DNA of 64,000 bases from Hetaerina americana (lineage: Eukaryota; Arthropoda; Insecta; Odonata; Calopterygidae). The notes under the pieces were generated by a model. It was not told the origin of the DNA and did no database searches. It worked only from the letters and a program-made list of their open reading frames with translations. Where the stretch lies: NCBI GenBank assembly GCA_022747635.1, contig JAKTNV010000003.1:13820911-13884910 (forward strand), read 5' to 3'. Shown here one piece after another: positions 47,935 to 60,934 of this stretch. Position 1 is the first letter of the stretch; every line of letters begins with the position of its first letter. Made by a program: the position numbers and the translations under genes.

Positions 47935-48190
47935 AGGCAAAGTGGTAGGGAGGGTGAGGACGGGGTTAGGGTAGACAGTGGATGTGTGGGGGGGGGGGGC
48001 TGGAGAGGTGGGGATCGTGTGAGTGAAGGGTGGGCAGAGAGTTGGAGGGTGGGGGGATGATGAACACAGGAGAGGGAAGATAAATTGATGCGATACTGGG
48101 GAGGGGTTGGCGTAGAAGTGCGAGGGGGGTCGTACCGAATGAGAGGGAAGGGGAGGAGGAGGGGCAAGAAGATGGAGAGCGGGAGAGATA
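47935..48190 (+). repeat. G-rich purine island with a 12-G homopolymer
   Basis: Plus strand G-rich, with an uninterrupted run of 12 G at 47988-47999 followed by GGAGAGGTGGGG. Confidence 0.75.
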
Positions 48191-48194
48191 TTTC

Positions 48195-49435
48195 GCGCTG
48201 TGAAATTTAAAAATCGGTACGGGTAGCGGTAGACTACGCAAATGGATCGTGGTCACGGAAGATTATGAAGTTAAAAGTTACGTGCACTATGCAGACGATC
48301 GATTCCGCTAACAGCGTCAGGGCATATATACCACGTCATACAAAAATACGTGGTCGTATTGAAAAAGAGCGTACATAGCCAAGTAAAATACAAATGGATT
48401 ATTAACATACCGAATCGAAAATTGAAAACCGATGTCCACCTTTGAAACAGCATAGGTGTCTATATTGCGACATTAAAATCCGCGATGAAAGCGCATGTTG
48501 AAAGAGTGTTAGGTATTTAGCCATCAGTTATTAAACTTAAGTTAGTTAATGAAATAAATTATGAATAGTTCTTGGGGTAAGAAGAGGAAAGGGGATTTAC
48601 ATTTATCCATTACAATCTAAGTTAGGAGGGAGATATAAAATATTATTTTATTCACAACAAATCTATATTTATTGAGTACTGAGCAATAAATATTACGACA
48701 GGAATTCCCGGGTTCAAATATTTGACGAACGACACTCTATAAAAATACTAACTTACATGAGCGTGTTAGACAATTTATTGTTTCTATTTCAGTCACTTTT
48801 CGCCTATTCATGAACATATTCACCTATTGAAAACAGCATAAAGCAGAACAAGACACAATAGACAATTATTCAAAAACAATTTTTTTTAATGTTTTAAAAA
48901 TTGATCTATGCCCGTATTTTAAGAACAGAAATAAAAAAAAGAAACAACCAGTGCTTAAGAGAACACAGGCATAGTGAATTATTCAGCTGAACTGACAACC
49001 AGTTGCAGCGTTTCCCTCCAGCTACTCGCAATGAATTTTAGATGGTTAAAGTGGAATAACCATTAGGATAAGAGCTTAATGGTCATTTTAAGGGGAATAA
49101 GTGCGGAGAGGAGGCATTCGTGCTTCTAATGGCGGAAGAGGGAACGGAGAAATAACGCCAGGATTGTGCAGGAAGCCATCCAAGCTGTCGGAGTTATGGA
49201 GATGCATGTTGGTCATGGAGAATACGGATAAGAAATTTTAAACTTGAATAAAGGTATCTTTAATTGCACACCCAATTCCTCGGTAGTGTGACGAATACTA
49301 TAAACACAACAGTAATGAAGTAAGGGAAACAATTGTATTGAGAGTGAGTGTTCCCTGATATAAATAGGGAGTTATTCTCAATCTCATTCCAACTGATGTT
49401 GAGTTTTACTAACCTAATCGGAAGTTTTTCTTGGG
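48195..49435. other. AT-rich, nothing recognised
   Basis: Frequent stops; no repeat copy or RNA gene seen. Confidence 0.5.
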
Positions 49436-49439
49436 CGAT

Positions 49440-49560
49440 CATTCGGAGGAGGGTTGGCAAGAGGGGAAGATCCGACGGAGAGATGGAAACGGCGGGGGGT
49501 GGAGAATGACTAGGGGCGTTCGCTGAGGGATTGGGGGGGGGGAGGGATGATGTGTGTGCT
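49440..49560 (+). repeat. Short G-rich purine island
   Basis: G/A-rich with a 10-G run at 49533-49542. Confidence 0.6.
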
Positions 49561-49564
49561 CAGG

Positions 49565-52500
49565 TGATGATGCTCTCCATGTGTCAACATTCCTCACACG
49601 AAAAAGAGGTCGGGAGGCGGAGCTACATTACATTCGGTTGTAGCAATTAGAAACTTTGTGTGCTCGAGATCTAGCGGGGGCGTCACTTTAGGATGGCGGC
49701 TCTATAATTTCCGATGGAGACTTGTCATTTTACAGGCCGGAGGAGATCGTTCTCCTTTCCCCTCCCCCGCCCCCCAGTGAACCTTATGCATACATAAAGG
49801 CGTCCTATCCTTCCGCACGCATACTTTTTAAGGCTCACAAAAATCCCCTCCTCCCACGACCGAATGAATGTACAGAACTCTCCAATCCGTCGACTCGCCT
49901 CCTGGAGTATTCGCGGGATGACACGGGGCGACACGGAAATTCTGAATCTGAATGAATCATCGGGAATGGGCGCTCGTCTCTTCTCCCCTATCACTTCCTG
50001 TTGCCTTACGAATTAACATTTTGCCATTGCTAAAAGGAACGCCGGCAGTCACCAACAATTAATCAAGACCCGTGATCGGGCGGGGAGAAACCGTTTAGGT
50101 CAGAGACGTAATTTCTCAACTTCAAAAAATCCTGGAACGGACGTGGGGCTTGGTGGCTCGGGAATAAATCTCGCAAGGATATTGTTTTCCCACTGGAGAT
50201 GGATGGAGTACGATGTGATTGATTAATATTTATACCAACTCAAAGACTTAATGCACGAGAAATCGTACAACAGGAAAGCCAAACTCACACGCCCATCATA
50301 CAATTAAAAATCTTGAATTGATTATACGTCTTTATTAATTGCTGAATCAGTTAACTATTACAAATCCCCAGAATTTCCTTCACTTTACGCAGAAGTTAAG
50401 AGGCGGATTGAACAAAGTATAACTAAGATAATAACCATGGAGAGATTGAAATGACAGTTGAGAAATGAGAAAAAAAATTTTCTTTATTTAAGCGCCGCTC
50501 GTTAAGAATACACCGTTTATCTATCCTATATAGATAGTCTAGTAGACTTTAACTTCCCGTGTATTATTTTAAGTGATGCCTTTGGATTCCACAGTATAAA
50601 ACCCAAGCTGGTTGAGCTATTTTGACTACTGTAATGCTCACTGTACGAGGAATGGGGAAAGGAACCCTTACAACGAGCAAAATTCAATTTATTTCTCTTC
50701 AGCACATTTTCAGGTTTATGGACGAAGTGATCTCGAGCCTCACCGATCAAGTAGTCCTTTGAACTGATGGACTATGTGTTTTTTCCATCGTGGATATAAA
50801 TGGAAATTTAATTCGTGAATTACTCCATGAAGGAAAAGGGCAGAGAAAGACGAGTGTGCGTAAAATTGTTCTTGAAAAGACAGTTTTCATTAATTACTTT
50901 TCAACAGATAAAACGTTTGTATGACTGTATTCAAAAAATGGTTATTACCTTCTTTTTCTAAATAGTTCTATAAAATATCATTTTCTACTATTAAGAATTT
51001 AGCATAATCGGGTGTCCTATTGATACGTATGATTCTCATGTCCGAAAAATTTTGAACTCATCCAAAAATCAACGGAATAAATTAATATTTCAAAAAGGGG
51101 AAAACTTCCCAGGTTTTTTCTTTTTCAAATCCTTTCCCAAATGTTATTTCGAGCGCCAAAAAAAGACTTCCTACTTGGTCAAATAATCGGAATGGAATCG
51201 ATTTAGTAAAAACGAGGAAATACGAAAAATAACTCCTGCCTCACACAGGAAAGCGGACGACAACATTGGAAAGCCACGTATTGCAGAGGCCAGTTGTTAA
51301 ATGGACAAAAGTAAATTTGAAGAAGGTTAAGCCGGGTCCGGAAACGGAGAGCAATTACCCGAAGAGAGGGGAGGTTATTCTGTTTCTATTCCGACTCAGT
51401 GAGGTTCCCCACCCGGGCGGGAGCCATGAGCCGCGGAGATGCATGAGAAAGCGAGGAGGGAGAGAGGAAGAATTCTAAATGGAGAAAAATGCAAACGGGA
51501 GACGGAAGAAGAATAGCCCGTACACCTAATTAAGGGGGAGGTAGGGCGCTTGGAGGGGAGGTGTTCCTCCCACGCCCGAGAAACTCGGACCTGAAGCGAG
51601 GAAAATACGTTCCGCGGGAGCGGAGGGAGAGAAAGAATGGAAGCGAGGAAAGGTTAAGAGAACATGAGACAACGGGGATTAAAGGCAAGAAAGAATAAAT
51701 AACGTCACACCAGAGTTAAAATGGTAAGGTTATAAGAAAGGTTACATGAGATAGATTTTAAAGCATATTCGTTTCTACACATACTATCCCCCTTCTGCAG
51801 CAAGAAAGTCCTAATGACGGCAAAAATAGCAATATTGAAGTCTCCTTTGATGATACACCGTCCCTGATGAGCTTGAACGTCACTTATATGTAGAACGCTT
51901 CGGTGAGCTAATAATAGTCACATTCTCACACTTCCGTGCGCAGTAACTTTATTCGTACTTATTCAAAAACCATGAGGGATAAAAAAATATTTCAAAGAAG
52001 ACCTATAACTATTGCATTTGTCATATACCCCCGGATACTCCTTTTGTGCATTCCATGTTTAAATACTGTATATCTACAAGGAATCCTTTTCGTTTCAAGG
52101 AAGGAAGGGAAATGCGGAGAGCCAAAGGGAGAGGAGCGAAAGGGATTAATGCAATAAACATAACAACGCCCTATTTTCAAGGGCTAAAAGAGACAAACAT
52201 GGCGTTCTGCTTTTCTGACCTCTGCCTACATATCCGCTTATAAAAGTCGGAAAAGGGAGTGAAGAAGGCAAACAAATGCTTCCTTATAAAAGAATCCTCT
52301 TCTTTCATTGAACTGCAAGTTCTCCACGGGATACAATATGGCAGCAAGGTCGGGTAAAGGAAATCATTTCTTTTTCAAACTCTTACCCTTAATGATGGGA
52401 GTGGGAATTGCCTTTTTGTCATGATACGTAAAAGTGCTCCTTCTCGAGGTTTATTTTTCGATTTTCGATCCAATGGAACCAAGAAGAGTAGGCGAAGCGG

Positions 52501-53880
52501 TCGTGAGTGCGGAATTTGGAGAGGTATAGACAAGCAGGAAATGAGGGAGTAAAGAAGTGGAGCGGAGAGGCGATAACATTATGAAAACACTCTCCACAAC
52601 GCCCGAAGGTGGTTACTCGACCGTTTAACTCAATTTCAATCCTTATCCTTTTCTTAAAATAAGTTGAACGGGATCTTGAAATCATTTTAAAATGCATCAA
52701 TACACATGTACAGTGCACTCTTCGACAAACACGGCGTCCATTCAATTCAAATCGACATCGCGCATACAAATTTAACTTCGGATCCCGGCCCGAGGAACCA
52801 GCCCATCCTATTCAGCTAACCGAATTGGACCCGAAGAGGACATTTGTACCGCTTGTCACGTACTACATGGGTCGAAAATTTAAAACCAAGTTTTTTTTAG
52901 ATAGAGGTGAAACGCCCTTTTCACAGCGGTCGAAGTCTATCAAATGAGGGCCGATTTTGATATGAAACAAGCTCTTGATTGGCACTTGGTTAACGGTACT
53001 TGAGCAAAATTGAACGACTCTTCAAATTCTGTACGCTTTAGTGCTCTTCTTTCCGGGACAAGAATCAAATGCTCTGAATAAACTTGCAGATGACACCTCA
53101 TTCAGGCGATCCATTAGCATGAAACGTATCACCATGTTCATTATGTTGGAGGCTGGAGATCATGGCCACACCGCTCTTTACTGATCTATAACTGCTTTCA
53201 GTAATCACGAAATATGTTTGCCAAAAACGCTGATTTCATCGTAACATTTAGTCATAAATACCAATTTTGTTTGACAGGTCAGTTTTTGAAACATTTATTG
53301 AAACATATTAGAGCATATAGTAATGATTTTTCAAAATTAGGTAATCGATAAGGGAACGAAAAGTAAACATTATAGATCACTGAAATTGAACGTCAATTTT
53401 ATAAACACTATTTGAATTTTATATTAACATTGGCAATCTATTAGTTAATTTATGTTTTGATGGAGTCATGCTTCACAAAGTTACGAAATTCCCTTGCCTC
53501 TCCAAGAGAAACAAAACCAACCTGATATCCAACATTACAATAAGTCCATCTTCGATTCAATTTATTTCAGAGGATATGAAAGGAAAACACAACTATTATA
53601 CGCCAAAAAGTACATATCTCATGTTAGACAGCTATTTTCTGCGAATTGGTACAACGGATGAGACGATAGGGAGAAAATTTAAGAAGGCAGAGGCAGGCAG
53701 ATATCGGGGCTGAAGGGCTGCCATGCGCGAGGGAACGCAAGAAGACGTCACGTGCGATTGCATTCGCGAGGGGAGAGATATGCAAGGAGAAAAGAATCCG
53801 CCCAACTCGACGGAACGGATACGACCGTAAAAATATAAAACAAAATGCGATAAAATTCAAGACGGGGGTTGCTGTTGCTG
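49565..53880. other. Long non-coding stretch, nothing recognised
   Basis: Mixed to AT-rich with a pyrimidine-rich patch at 49740-49860 and a mild purine-rich patch at 51330-51660. No frame exceeds about 120 codons and none has a recognisable motif. Confidence 0.5.
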
Positions 53881-53884
53881 GCGT

Positions 53885-54300
53885 GAAATAAGTAAAAGGT
53901 GAGATGGGGAGGGGAGGAAATGAAAGCTTGAGAGGGGAGACATGCATGCGGGTTTCCTCGGTTTTTGAGTAGAAAACAGCGGGGGTAGGAGGCGTGAGGG
54001 GGAGGCGTGAGGGAGGGAGAGAGTGAGGGGGGTGGGGGGAGGCTAAGATGGAGGTAGACGTAATGAGGGACCGAGGGTGCAATAAAACAAAGAATTCGGA
54101 AAGGGCGCGCGGAGAAAGGGGTTAAGAAAAAGAGGCGAGAAGAAATGTAAACGGAGGAACGGCGGGGGAACGAAGTAAAAAGAGCCTGAGAAATTGGAAA
54201 CAAAGGATAAAGGGATATAAGGGTCCATTCCTTCATATAAAATGGAGGGATAGACCGGGAATTGAAAATGAGAAGGGTTTCTCTTCCTCCTTTTCTTTTA
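53885..54300 (+). repeat. Purine-rich low-complexity island
   Basis: G/A-rich plus strand including a short tandem GGCGTGAGGG unit repeated twice near 53992-54015. The 186-codon minus frame is Ser/Pro/Phe-rich and rejected. Confidence 0.6.
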
Positions 54301-54304
54301 GACC

Positions 54305-54830
54305 ACAAAGATCACGAAATCGACATACAGGTAATTAATTAACAGCCCTCTAATTAACGCCTGGAGGTATTAATTTGTTCGTTTAGACCGTGACCACTGG
54401 CATGGCGAATTTCTTAAAAAAATGTACAAGACGCCAAATTTAAATTATAATTAAAATATAAAAAAATATAACAATTTGAAGAAATTTCAAAAGAAAAATA
54501 AAGTTACTCAATCCAGTAAAATCAGATTTTCTCATTTTAACAGGCTGAAGACACCGACACTTAACTTTTATTCTATTGGACCACAAATTCAGAAAGATGC
54601 AATATAATAAAACAACTAAGTTACCTTAAAAAATGGATACATACATACATACATTCAAAAGAACCTGAGATAATTAAGAATTCTAAACGCAATTAAACGA
54701 AGAGGATCCAGTTCGGAACCCTTACTTTTCGGAGTACTACTACCCCCGTATGAAATTTGAAAACTTTTAGGAACAATTTAAAAGAAGATTAAGGGGAAAA
54801 GGAAAAGCCTGAGGGAAATTACGTGCCCTA
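54305..54830. other. AT-rich with a small (ATAC)n microsatellite
   Basis: (ATAC)n at 54637-54655, about four and a half units. Nothing else recognised. Confidence 0.6.
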
Positions 54831-54834
54831 AGGG

Positions 54835-55330
54835 GTAGGATAGTAGAATTGCGAGGGATTGAGGGAGAGGGTGAGGAAAGAAGGAAGTCAGAAGACAACG
54901 GAGGGACTTCCGATTAAAAACAGGGACGCAATAGTGGTGGCGACTCAGAAGACGGGTTAGGGCCTAAAGGAGCGGAGGTAGGGAGAGTGGGAGTGGTTGG
55001 GGAAGGGAGGGAGTCGTAATTCAAGGCGAAGGAGGACTTGGGTGGAGGGGCGCATGGGGGAGAGTGGCAAGAACAGGAAGGAATCGGTCGAAAAAAATGA
55101 GGCGAACTTGATAATTGAATGAATAATGCAATTATAAGAGGAGGATTGGTAGGGGTGAAGGGGGTGGGAACCGATGGCTAGATCTCCAGAACCAGTTCCC
55201 TGGGAAGGAATTGATTGGATATCGAGACAGGTTGAGGTGGGGAGAGTTAAGGGGATGGTTTTGGGACCAAAAACGAGGAGGGGAACGGGAGTAGGGAAGA
55301 GATATGAATAATTCACGACCCTCCACGGGT
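54835..55330 (+). repeat. Purine-rich low-complexity island
   Basis: G/A-rich plus strand. Overlapping minus-strand frames (54957-55358, 55132-55467) have no motif. Confidence 0.55.
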
Positions 55331-55334
55331 TTGG

Positions 55335-56018
55335 TTTGAAAAGAAAGAAATGAGGCATTTTGGATCCTGGATTTCCAGTGGAATGAGATGAGAGAGATGG
55401 CTGCTTTCGGAAGCGAGAAGCTCAGAAAATATCCTCGGCTATCTAAACACTCACAATTCGGGGGCATATGAAATGACCGATTCCCTTAGAATAGGAGGAA
55501 AAAAGGTGATAGAGGCCGAGTGGGAGCATTTGAGATTCCAGACACAAAAAAATTTCATTGCCTCTCCCTTCCGAGAGTTTAATTCAATAGCCTGCAACTT
55601 AATCGCGCGAAAATCATCGTTCGAACGACCAAGAAAATAAAAATGTATCACATTATTCTCAGTTTGAACTCCATTTTAAGACAAATATATATTCCCTACT
55701 TTTAGAATCTTTAGATTCGTCTGATTAACAGTTGTTTTTCCGAACGAAATACCCCACTTTTATCATATTCGACGAAGAAATAGACAAATGCGATAAGCTT
55801 TCCCAATTTTTTTCTTGTAGCTTGTCGGCGATCACTTCTGAAGACTAGCGAAGAATAGCGTAATACTAACGTATCTTCCAATATTATTCCATGAATCACT
55901 ATTCTTCAGTCAAAGTTGACTCTTCGGTTAACAAGAAACCTTTTACGTTATTTTTTAATCACAAATAAAATATTGCTATGAGTTAGTTAAAAGATTGAAA
56001 AAAATAATATTACCAGTA
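55335..56018. other. AT-rich, nothing recognised
   Basis: No gene or repeat copy seen before the LINE insertion. Confidence 0.5.
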
Positions 56019-56020
56019 TT

Positions 56021-56517
56021 AATGCTGAATGAAAGTAAAAACTTTGATATGGAGCGTAGCTATGTACGGTGCGGAAACGTGGTCATTGAAGCAGGAGGAT
56101 AGACGTAGATTGGAGGCTTTTGAAATGTGGGTGTGGAGAAGAATGGAGAAGGTGAAATGGACAGAGAAGAAAACAAATGAGGAAGTACTTGGTATGGTGG
56201 GCGAAGAGAGGGGTTGATTGGGAGTAATGCTATGGAGGCAGGAAAAGTGGATGAAGGGGGTGTTGACCGGCAGTGGGATATTGAAGACTGTGATAGAGGG
56301 TAGAATGTTGGGCAAAAGAGGAGAGGGAAGGAACAGGATAGGGATGTTGGACGGGATTAAGGGAGGAAGAAAGTACTCAGAGATGAAGAGGGACCTGTTA
56401 TAGAGTAGGATGATGGATTTTGTGTTTTGTTAGGAGTAATAAAATATTTGTTTGGTAGTTGTGTCCATCCAAAAACCTACCTTAACCGGTAGATTACCTT
56501 AAAAAAATGCTGAATGA
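56021..56517 (+). mobile_element. LINE 3' fragment with perfect target-site duplication (family A, copy 5)
   Basis: A 5'-truncated insertion bounded by the identical 12-mer AATGCTGAATGA at 56021-56032 and 56506-56517, the expected footprint of target-primed reverse transcription. The body (56033-56505) holds an RT-tail coding relic, then a stop, then a 3' untranslated region with GTGTCCATCCAAAAACCTAC and the hairpin CTACC-TTAACC-GGTAG, ending in a short A run. This is the best preserved of six related fragments in the window and serves as their reference. Confidence 0.92.
56033..56403 (+). pseudogene. LINE ORF2 C-terminal tail (truncated, one in-frame stop)
   Basis: The translation begins KVKTLIWSVAMYGAETWSLK, a widespread LINE ORF2 block located just after the RT domain, and continues RRRLEAFEMWVWRRMEKVKW and TNEEVLGMVGEERG to a TGA at 56215-56217. 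The same frame resumes as LGVMLWRQEKWMKGVLTGSG, ILKTVIEGRMLGKRGEGRNR and IGMLDG, up to the natural stop at 56401-56403. One premature stop and the loss of everything upstream make it inactive. The family is a non-LTR retrotransposon; I cannot fix its clade from the tail alone. Confidence 0.88.
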
Positions 56518-56519
56518 TG

Positions 56520-57875
56520 GCATTTCTGAATTTTAATACTTTGGGGGCATTTATAAATAATTATTTAATAACCAATTATAACGAATAGGACCAAATTTCA
56601 ACCGTATCTATCAGCCGGATTAAACCGAAAATACCTCATAAATTTGGAGAACTAGGATAATAGCCATTGGATATGGCTCTATAGTCATGTTGCAGTAAAG
56701 TACATTACAGTTCTGATTATCCGTGTAGCAAGCTCTTGGAGCGTTTAACAGCATTGACTAGAAGAGAGTATCCAGGTATCTCAATCCAAGTACTACCACA
56801 ATGCTTCGCGAGATACGTAAATTGGATAAAGGCAACTGTGGCTACTATTGGGGGACGCGACCTATCTCCAAGCAACGGGCCCTCTCCCTCTCTTTCCCTC
56901 TCTCCTGGAGCGAACGACCCGTAGCTTGGGCGCCCTTTGGTCACGTGCTTGACGAAAGAGGAACTCTATAACACTATCTGAAAACACGTGATATGAATTG
57001 TGAACGGTTGCTTGCTGGAATTGAGAGTTTTCAGCTCTATTTCTCAAACAGAACGACACGCAGAGGACGAATGCCACAGTGCCGCAATGTCACCATTCAT
57101 ATCGTGAGCAGAGAGCTTCGCGAAGGCTAATGGGAATTTCGTACAAGTGACTTTGCGTTCTCGTGGTCGGTTTTCGAGCTTATCCAAGGAGAAACCGTAA
57201 CACAGGCAATTTAAATCTGATAATGAAACATAAAAAATTTTTCTTTATCTTTTTCGCCCTTGTACGGTTATCTAAGAAAGGAGTTTGAAAACGTCACGTA
57301 TGTAAAAAGGTCGGAAAAACCACGAAAATTCACAAACTGAGTTATCACAATGTGTAACCGCATTCACCTTAAGAATGGCTTACTGGGGCACTTCGGGAAA
57401 GGGAAAAAAAAACATTTCTTTATGAGTCTTGGCAAGTTTTCCGAGTACAACCCAACGTTCAAGGAAGTAATTGCTTGAAATATTATGAACGAATAAATAC
57501 TCTTCAGCAATGACAGCTTACGTATTGGAGTTTGGTGGAAGAGCACTGGCCTAGAATTTGATGATAAAATCACTTAAGATAACTCCATTCGTATTACCTC
57601 TCATTTGAACGAAATGAGAATCAAAAACTTAAAGCAGTGGTCCTCGAAAATTCATCCCGACTTGAAAGGCGATAGAAAGTATACATAAATACCCCGAGCG
57701 CCTCCCTACTGGTGACCATAAAAAAAGGGATGGCAGAAGGGAAATAAGTAATTCATGCCAGACAGACCAAGGAGATAAGAGAAACCAGTAACGAATTTTC
57801 TGCATCAGGGCGTCCAGCATGCGTCATTACTGAACACTCCGAAACCATGGCAACGGAGAAAGGCACACATTTAGA
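56520..57875. other. Non-coding, nothing recognised
   Basis: Mixed sequence with short motif-less frames. A CT-rich spot lies at 56880-56905. Confidence 0.5.
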
Positions 57876-57879
57876 CGCA

Positions 57880-58240
57880 CGATATAATGAACTTAATTAA
57901 TTAATGGTCCCGCATCCGAAGATTGAGCTCCGTGTGCACGGTTTAAATTATTTCCGGGGCCAGGACTCCACCGCTGCCACCGACGAGATGGGGAACCCTC
58001 GAAAAAATTATGCAAGGCTGTCAGATGAACGACGGAAATTAAAAAAAAAACATATTGCTCCTTTTTTTATGATCCGCTGGACGTTAAAAAAAGGTCGGCT
58101 GACCCATTAGCTTTGCAAATAAGAGGAGAAGAAATTAATTAATTAGCGTTTTCTACCTTCTGTCTCCCTCACACGTGTAGTTCAATGTGAAATAGCTCCA
58201 CCGTTTTCATCAGACTGGCGAGGAGTACGAGTTTTCTTTT
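57880..58240. promoter_or_regulatory. Candidate enhancer-like block with homeodomain and POU-type motifs
   Basis: TTAATTAATTAAT at about 57893-57905 and ATTAATTAATTAG at about 58133-58146 bracket a block of balanced composition that also contains CTTTGCAAAT (POU/octamer-like, minus sense ATTTGCAAAG) near 58112. Such clusters are typical of developmental enhancers, but these short AT-rich motifs are common by chance in AT-rich DNA. There is no direct evidence of function. Confidence 0.2.
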
Positions 58241-58244
58241 CCTT

Positions 58245-60710
58245 GCTAATTGGAAAGAAAGGAACGGCATGTCATACATGGTTACCAATTAACTGAAAAC
58301 TCAAACCTCAAGGAACAAGAGCGTGGGATCTACTTGAGAACAGGTAAACATCGCGCGGAAACCCAAAGGATCACCTATGAATCACTAATGACTTTCATTT
58401 TCCAAACGATCAGAATACAAAGCGTCGCGGGAAACGAAGTCTTTCTATTAACGTTTAAATCAATATTAGAAGGGCGCTGCATTCAAACACGACAAAGAAA
58501 ACAAAGTAACTTCCAGTGATTCAAATTAGTTGGCTGCAATAAACGTCTAAAACCTTCCTTTAGAGATATAAAAAATGAAAGAATCGGAAACGCACATTTT
58601 AGAATAACATTTTCATATTAATGAGTAACCCAAACAGCTGGCATTTAAGACACAAAATATGTATGTGTTCCTATGTCATGGGCACCACTAGAATACGACC
58701 CATTGATCCAATTAGTAGTAACCCTTTGCATGGTTGAAAAAACAATTTTTCTTTCTTCAAAAGTAATTCTAGTTCTCTCAAAAATGGTATCTTCCTAAGA
58801 TTCTAACTCAGCAGTTTTTTTTCGACTTTGCTCTCTTCATTCTCTACGGTTACGTAAAAAAGGCATTCCATTTGAATGACTTATATTAATTCGCAAAAAT
58901 TCATACATTGGAGAAAAATAAATGGATTGTTGATTTAATGACATTCGGTAGCATAGTATGAATAAAAGAAAATTTGACCGCAATCAATGAGATTGCTTCA
59001 AAGGAAAATTACCGAAAAATGTTAAATGTCATTCCTTCTGGACAAGCGCAGACCGTTACTCCATTGTACCAAAAAATAACCATTAACTTTAAAAACTGAT
59101 AGAGTAAAATGTAAATAAAACACATAACCGTCACTAAATATATGCTCTCAAATGATAAACTGAACAAGAAATGAGAGATTAATCAAAACATGATAGCAAT
59201 TGAACGATTAAATTACGATCGGGACCATGTTTGCCCGTGCTTTTTTTTTAAACGCCAGGTAAACATCACTCTTGTCAAAGCAGTTTTATCGCAGAGTCGG
59301 AAATATTTCGACCCTGGATTGGACCACGAGCCGCGCTCTTCAATTTCCATGCGACACGCAATTTACATTGTAAATCAGAAGGGACGCGATATCAATTATG
59401 CGAAAATTTGAATGTCTCAATGTCGGAGATTTCAAAAATTTGTTTGGTTTCGCATTTATTTCTAAATAAATACAAACATATCGGTTTGTTTCCATTAGTG
59501 GTACAGATAACCGGAGAACGGAAATAGTGCATGCCATACGGGATAGCTGCAATTTCTGTAGATACGGACACCTTGGATACAATTTTAACCGAAAATTATC
59601 ATCCCTAGCTTCGCTCGGTCCTCTGTGTTGAGGACGAAAGTGAGCATTACTGTTTAATGCCGGCACCACGTCCGAAGTTACTTTCACTCGCCCGGAGCCG
59701 CGCCTATTCCTGCCCACTCACCAAAAACAACCCTTTGCCCCCCTCCCCCCTCAATATCCCCTCTTCACTTACGTGTACATAACTAATAACCGAAACGCCT
59801 CCCTTCTCCAGGAAAAGAAACGTCTCTTCAATTCAAGATGTAGAATTAAGGACGTAGACAAATAAGAGCTTATTCAAGATGCCCAATTTAATAAGCTTAC
59901 ACAATTTCAATACAAATAAAGACCTCTATCAATCTATCTATCTACCAAATCACCCCTGTTTAAACTCTCCCTGCCTAAAGGAAATAAATTTAGGGAACTA
60001 TGAAATGATTCCGCTGGAGAAAACTTCATATCCAACTCCAAGTCTTTGCGACACTTAATTAATTATTACAAGGCATTCTAACACAAAAGGTACCAAATAT
60101 TCAGGTAAAATACCGATTCTTTCATGAATCGTATTTTTTTTTATTTAGGTTTCATGAAACTTCTATTCCTCGTTACGAAAATCGGGTATTAATTTAAATA
60201 CTGAAAAAACGTCGCAATATTAATTTTCATGTTATTTTTTTATGAAAATCTGTGATAGGGGCAGACGCAATTGCTTAAATAAATCTATACTACGTGCTTG
60301 AATACTAAGGTACGTTTTATATACCTCGCCTCATTTAATGAAAGAGCTGCAGACATTTTTGGTAACTCGATAAACTATACCATGCTTTGCTAAGGGAACA
60401 TCGTTTAACGGCCAGCATATATATGCATTTACTCAACTAGGAACTTATTATCAACATCCTCGAGCCAAAAACCCCATGCCAAGCCAACGCCATCAATAAG
60501 TGAGTCACGTCCTCCAATATATTGAACAAAAAGATTGAGAGGTCTTTTCCTTTGCCCCACGCAACCAATGAAAAGCCATTCCGCTCCCCATCTGCGAATG
60601 CACCTCTCCTTTCCTGGTCTCTTCGCCTCCATTTATTCGAGGGCGAGCCATTTGTCCAACACAAAATGGCACGGATTGAACGGGCGGGCTTTCAAGTGGT
60701 TGAGTGCTGA
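58245..60710. other. AT-rich, nothing recognised
   Basis: Short frames without motif. A pyrimidine-rich patch lies at 59700-59820 and a tiny (ATCT)n at 59932-59943. Confidence 0.5.
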
Positions 60711-60714
60711 GAGA

Positions 60715-60930
60715 TTGAGGGAGGGTGGGGGGGAGGGGGACTTGAAATCACGAAGACAAAAACATTACAAAAAAAGAGAGAATGGAGGGCAAAGTGGTCC
60801 CGTTCACACGAGTACAAAAGAACAAGACTCGAGGGGCACTTTGTGGAAATATGGGAAGGATGGAGATGGATTGGAAGGGAAGAAGACGTGGGATTGAGAA
60901 GGGATGCTGGTGCGCGGCGGGGATAGGCGA
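60715..60930 (+). repeat. Purine-rich low-complexity island
   Basis: G/A-rich plus strand (GGGAGGGTGGGGGGGAGGGGG at the start). Overlapping frames are artefacts. Confidence 0.5.
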
Positions 60931-60934
60931 AGAA

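Noticed and set aside
48690..48730. CCCGGGTTCAAAT as a tRNA T-arm
   Set aside because: No A-box at the right distance and no cloverleaf pairing.
53748..54308. 186-codon minus-strand open frame
   Set aside because: Ser/Pro/Phe-rich reading of a purine island; no motif and overlapping competing frames.
54637..54655. (ATAC)n as a telomeric or satellite repeat
   Set aside because: Only about four and a half units; a simple microsatellite.
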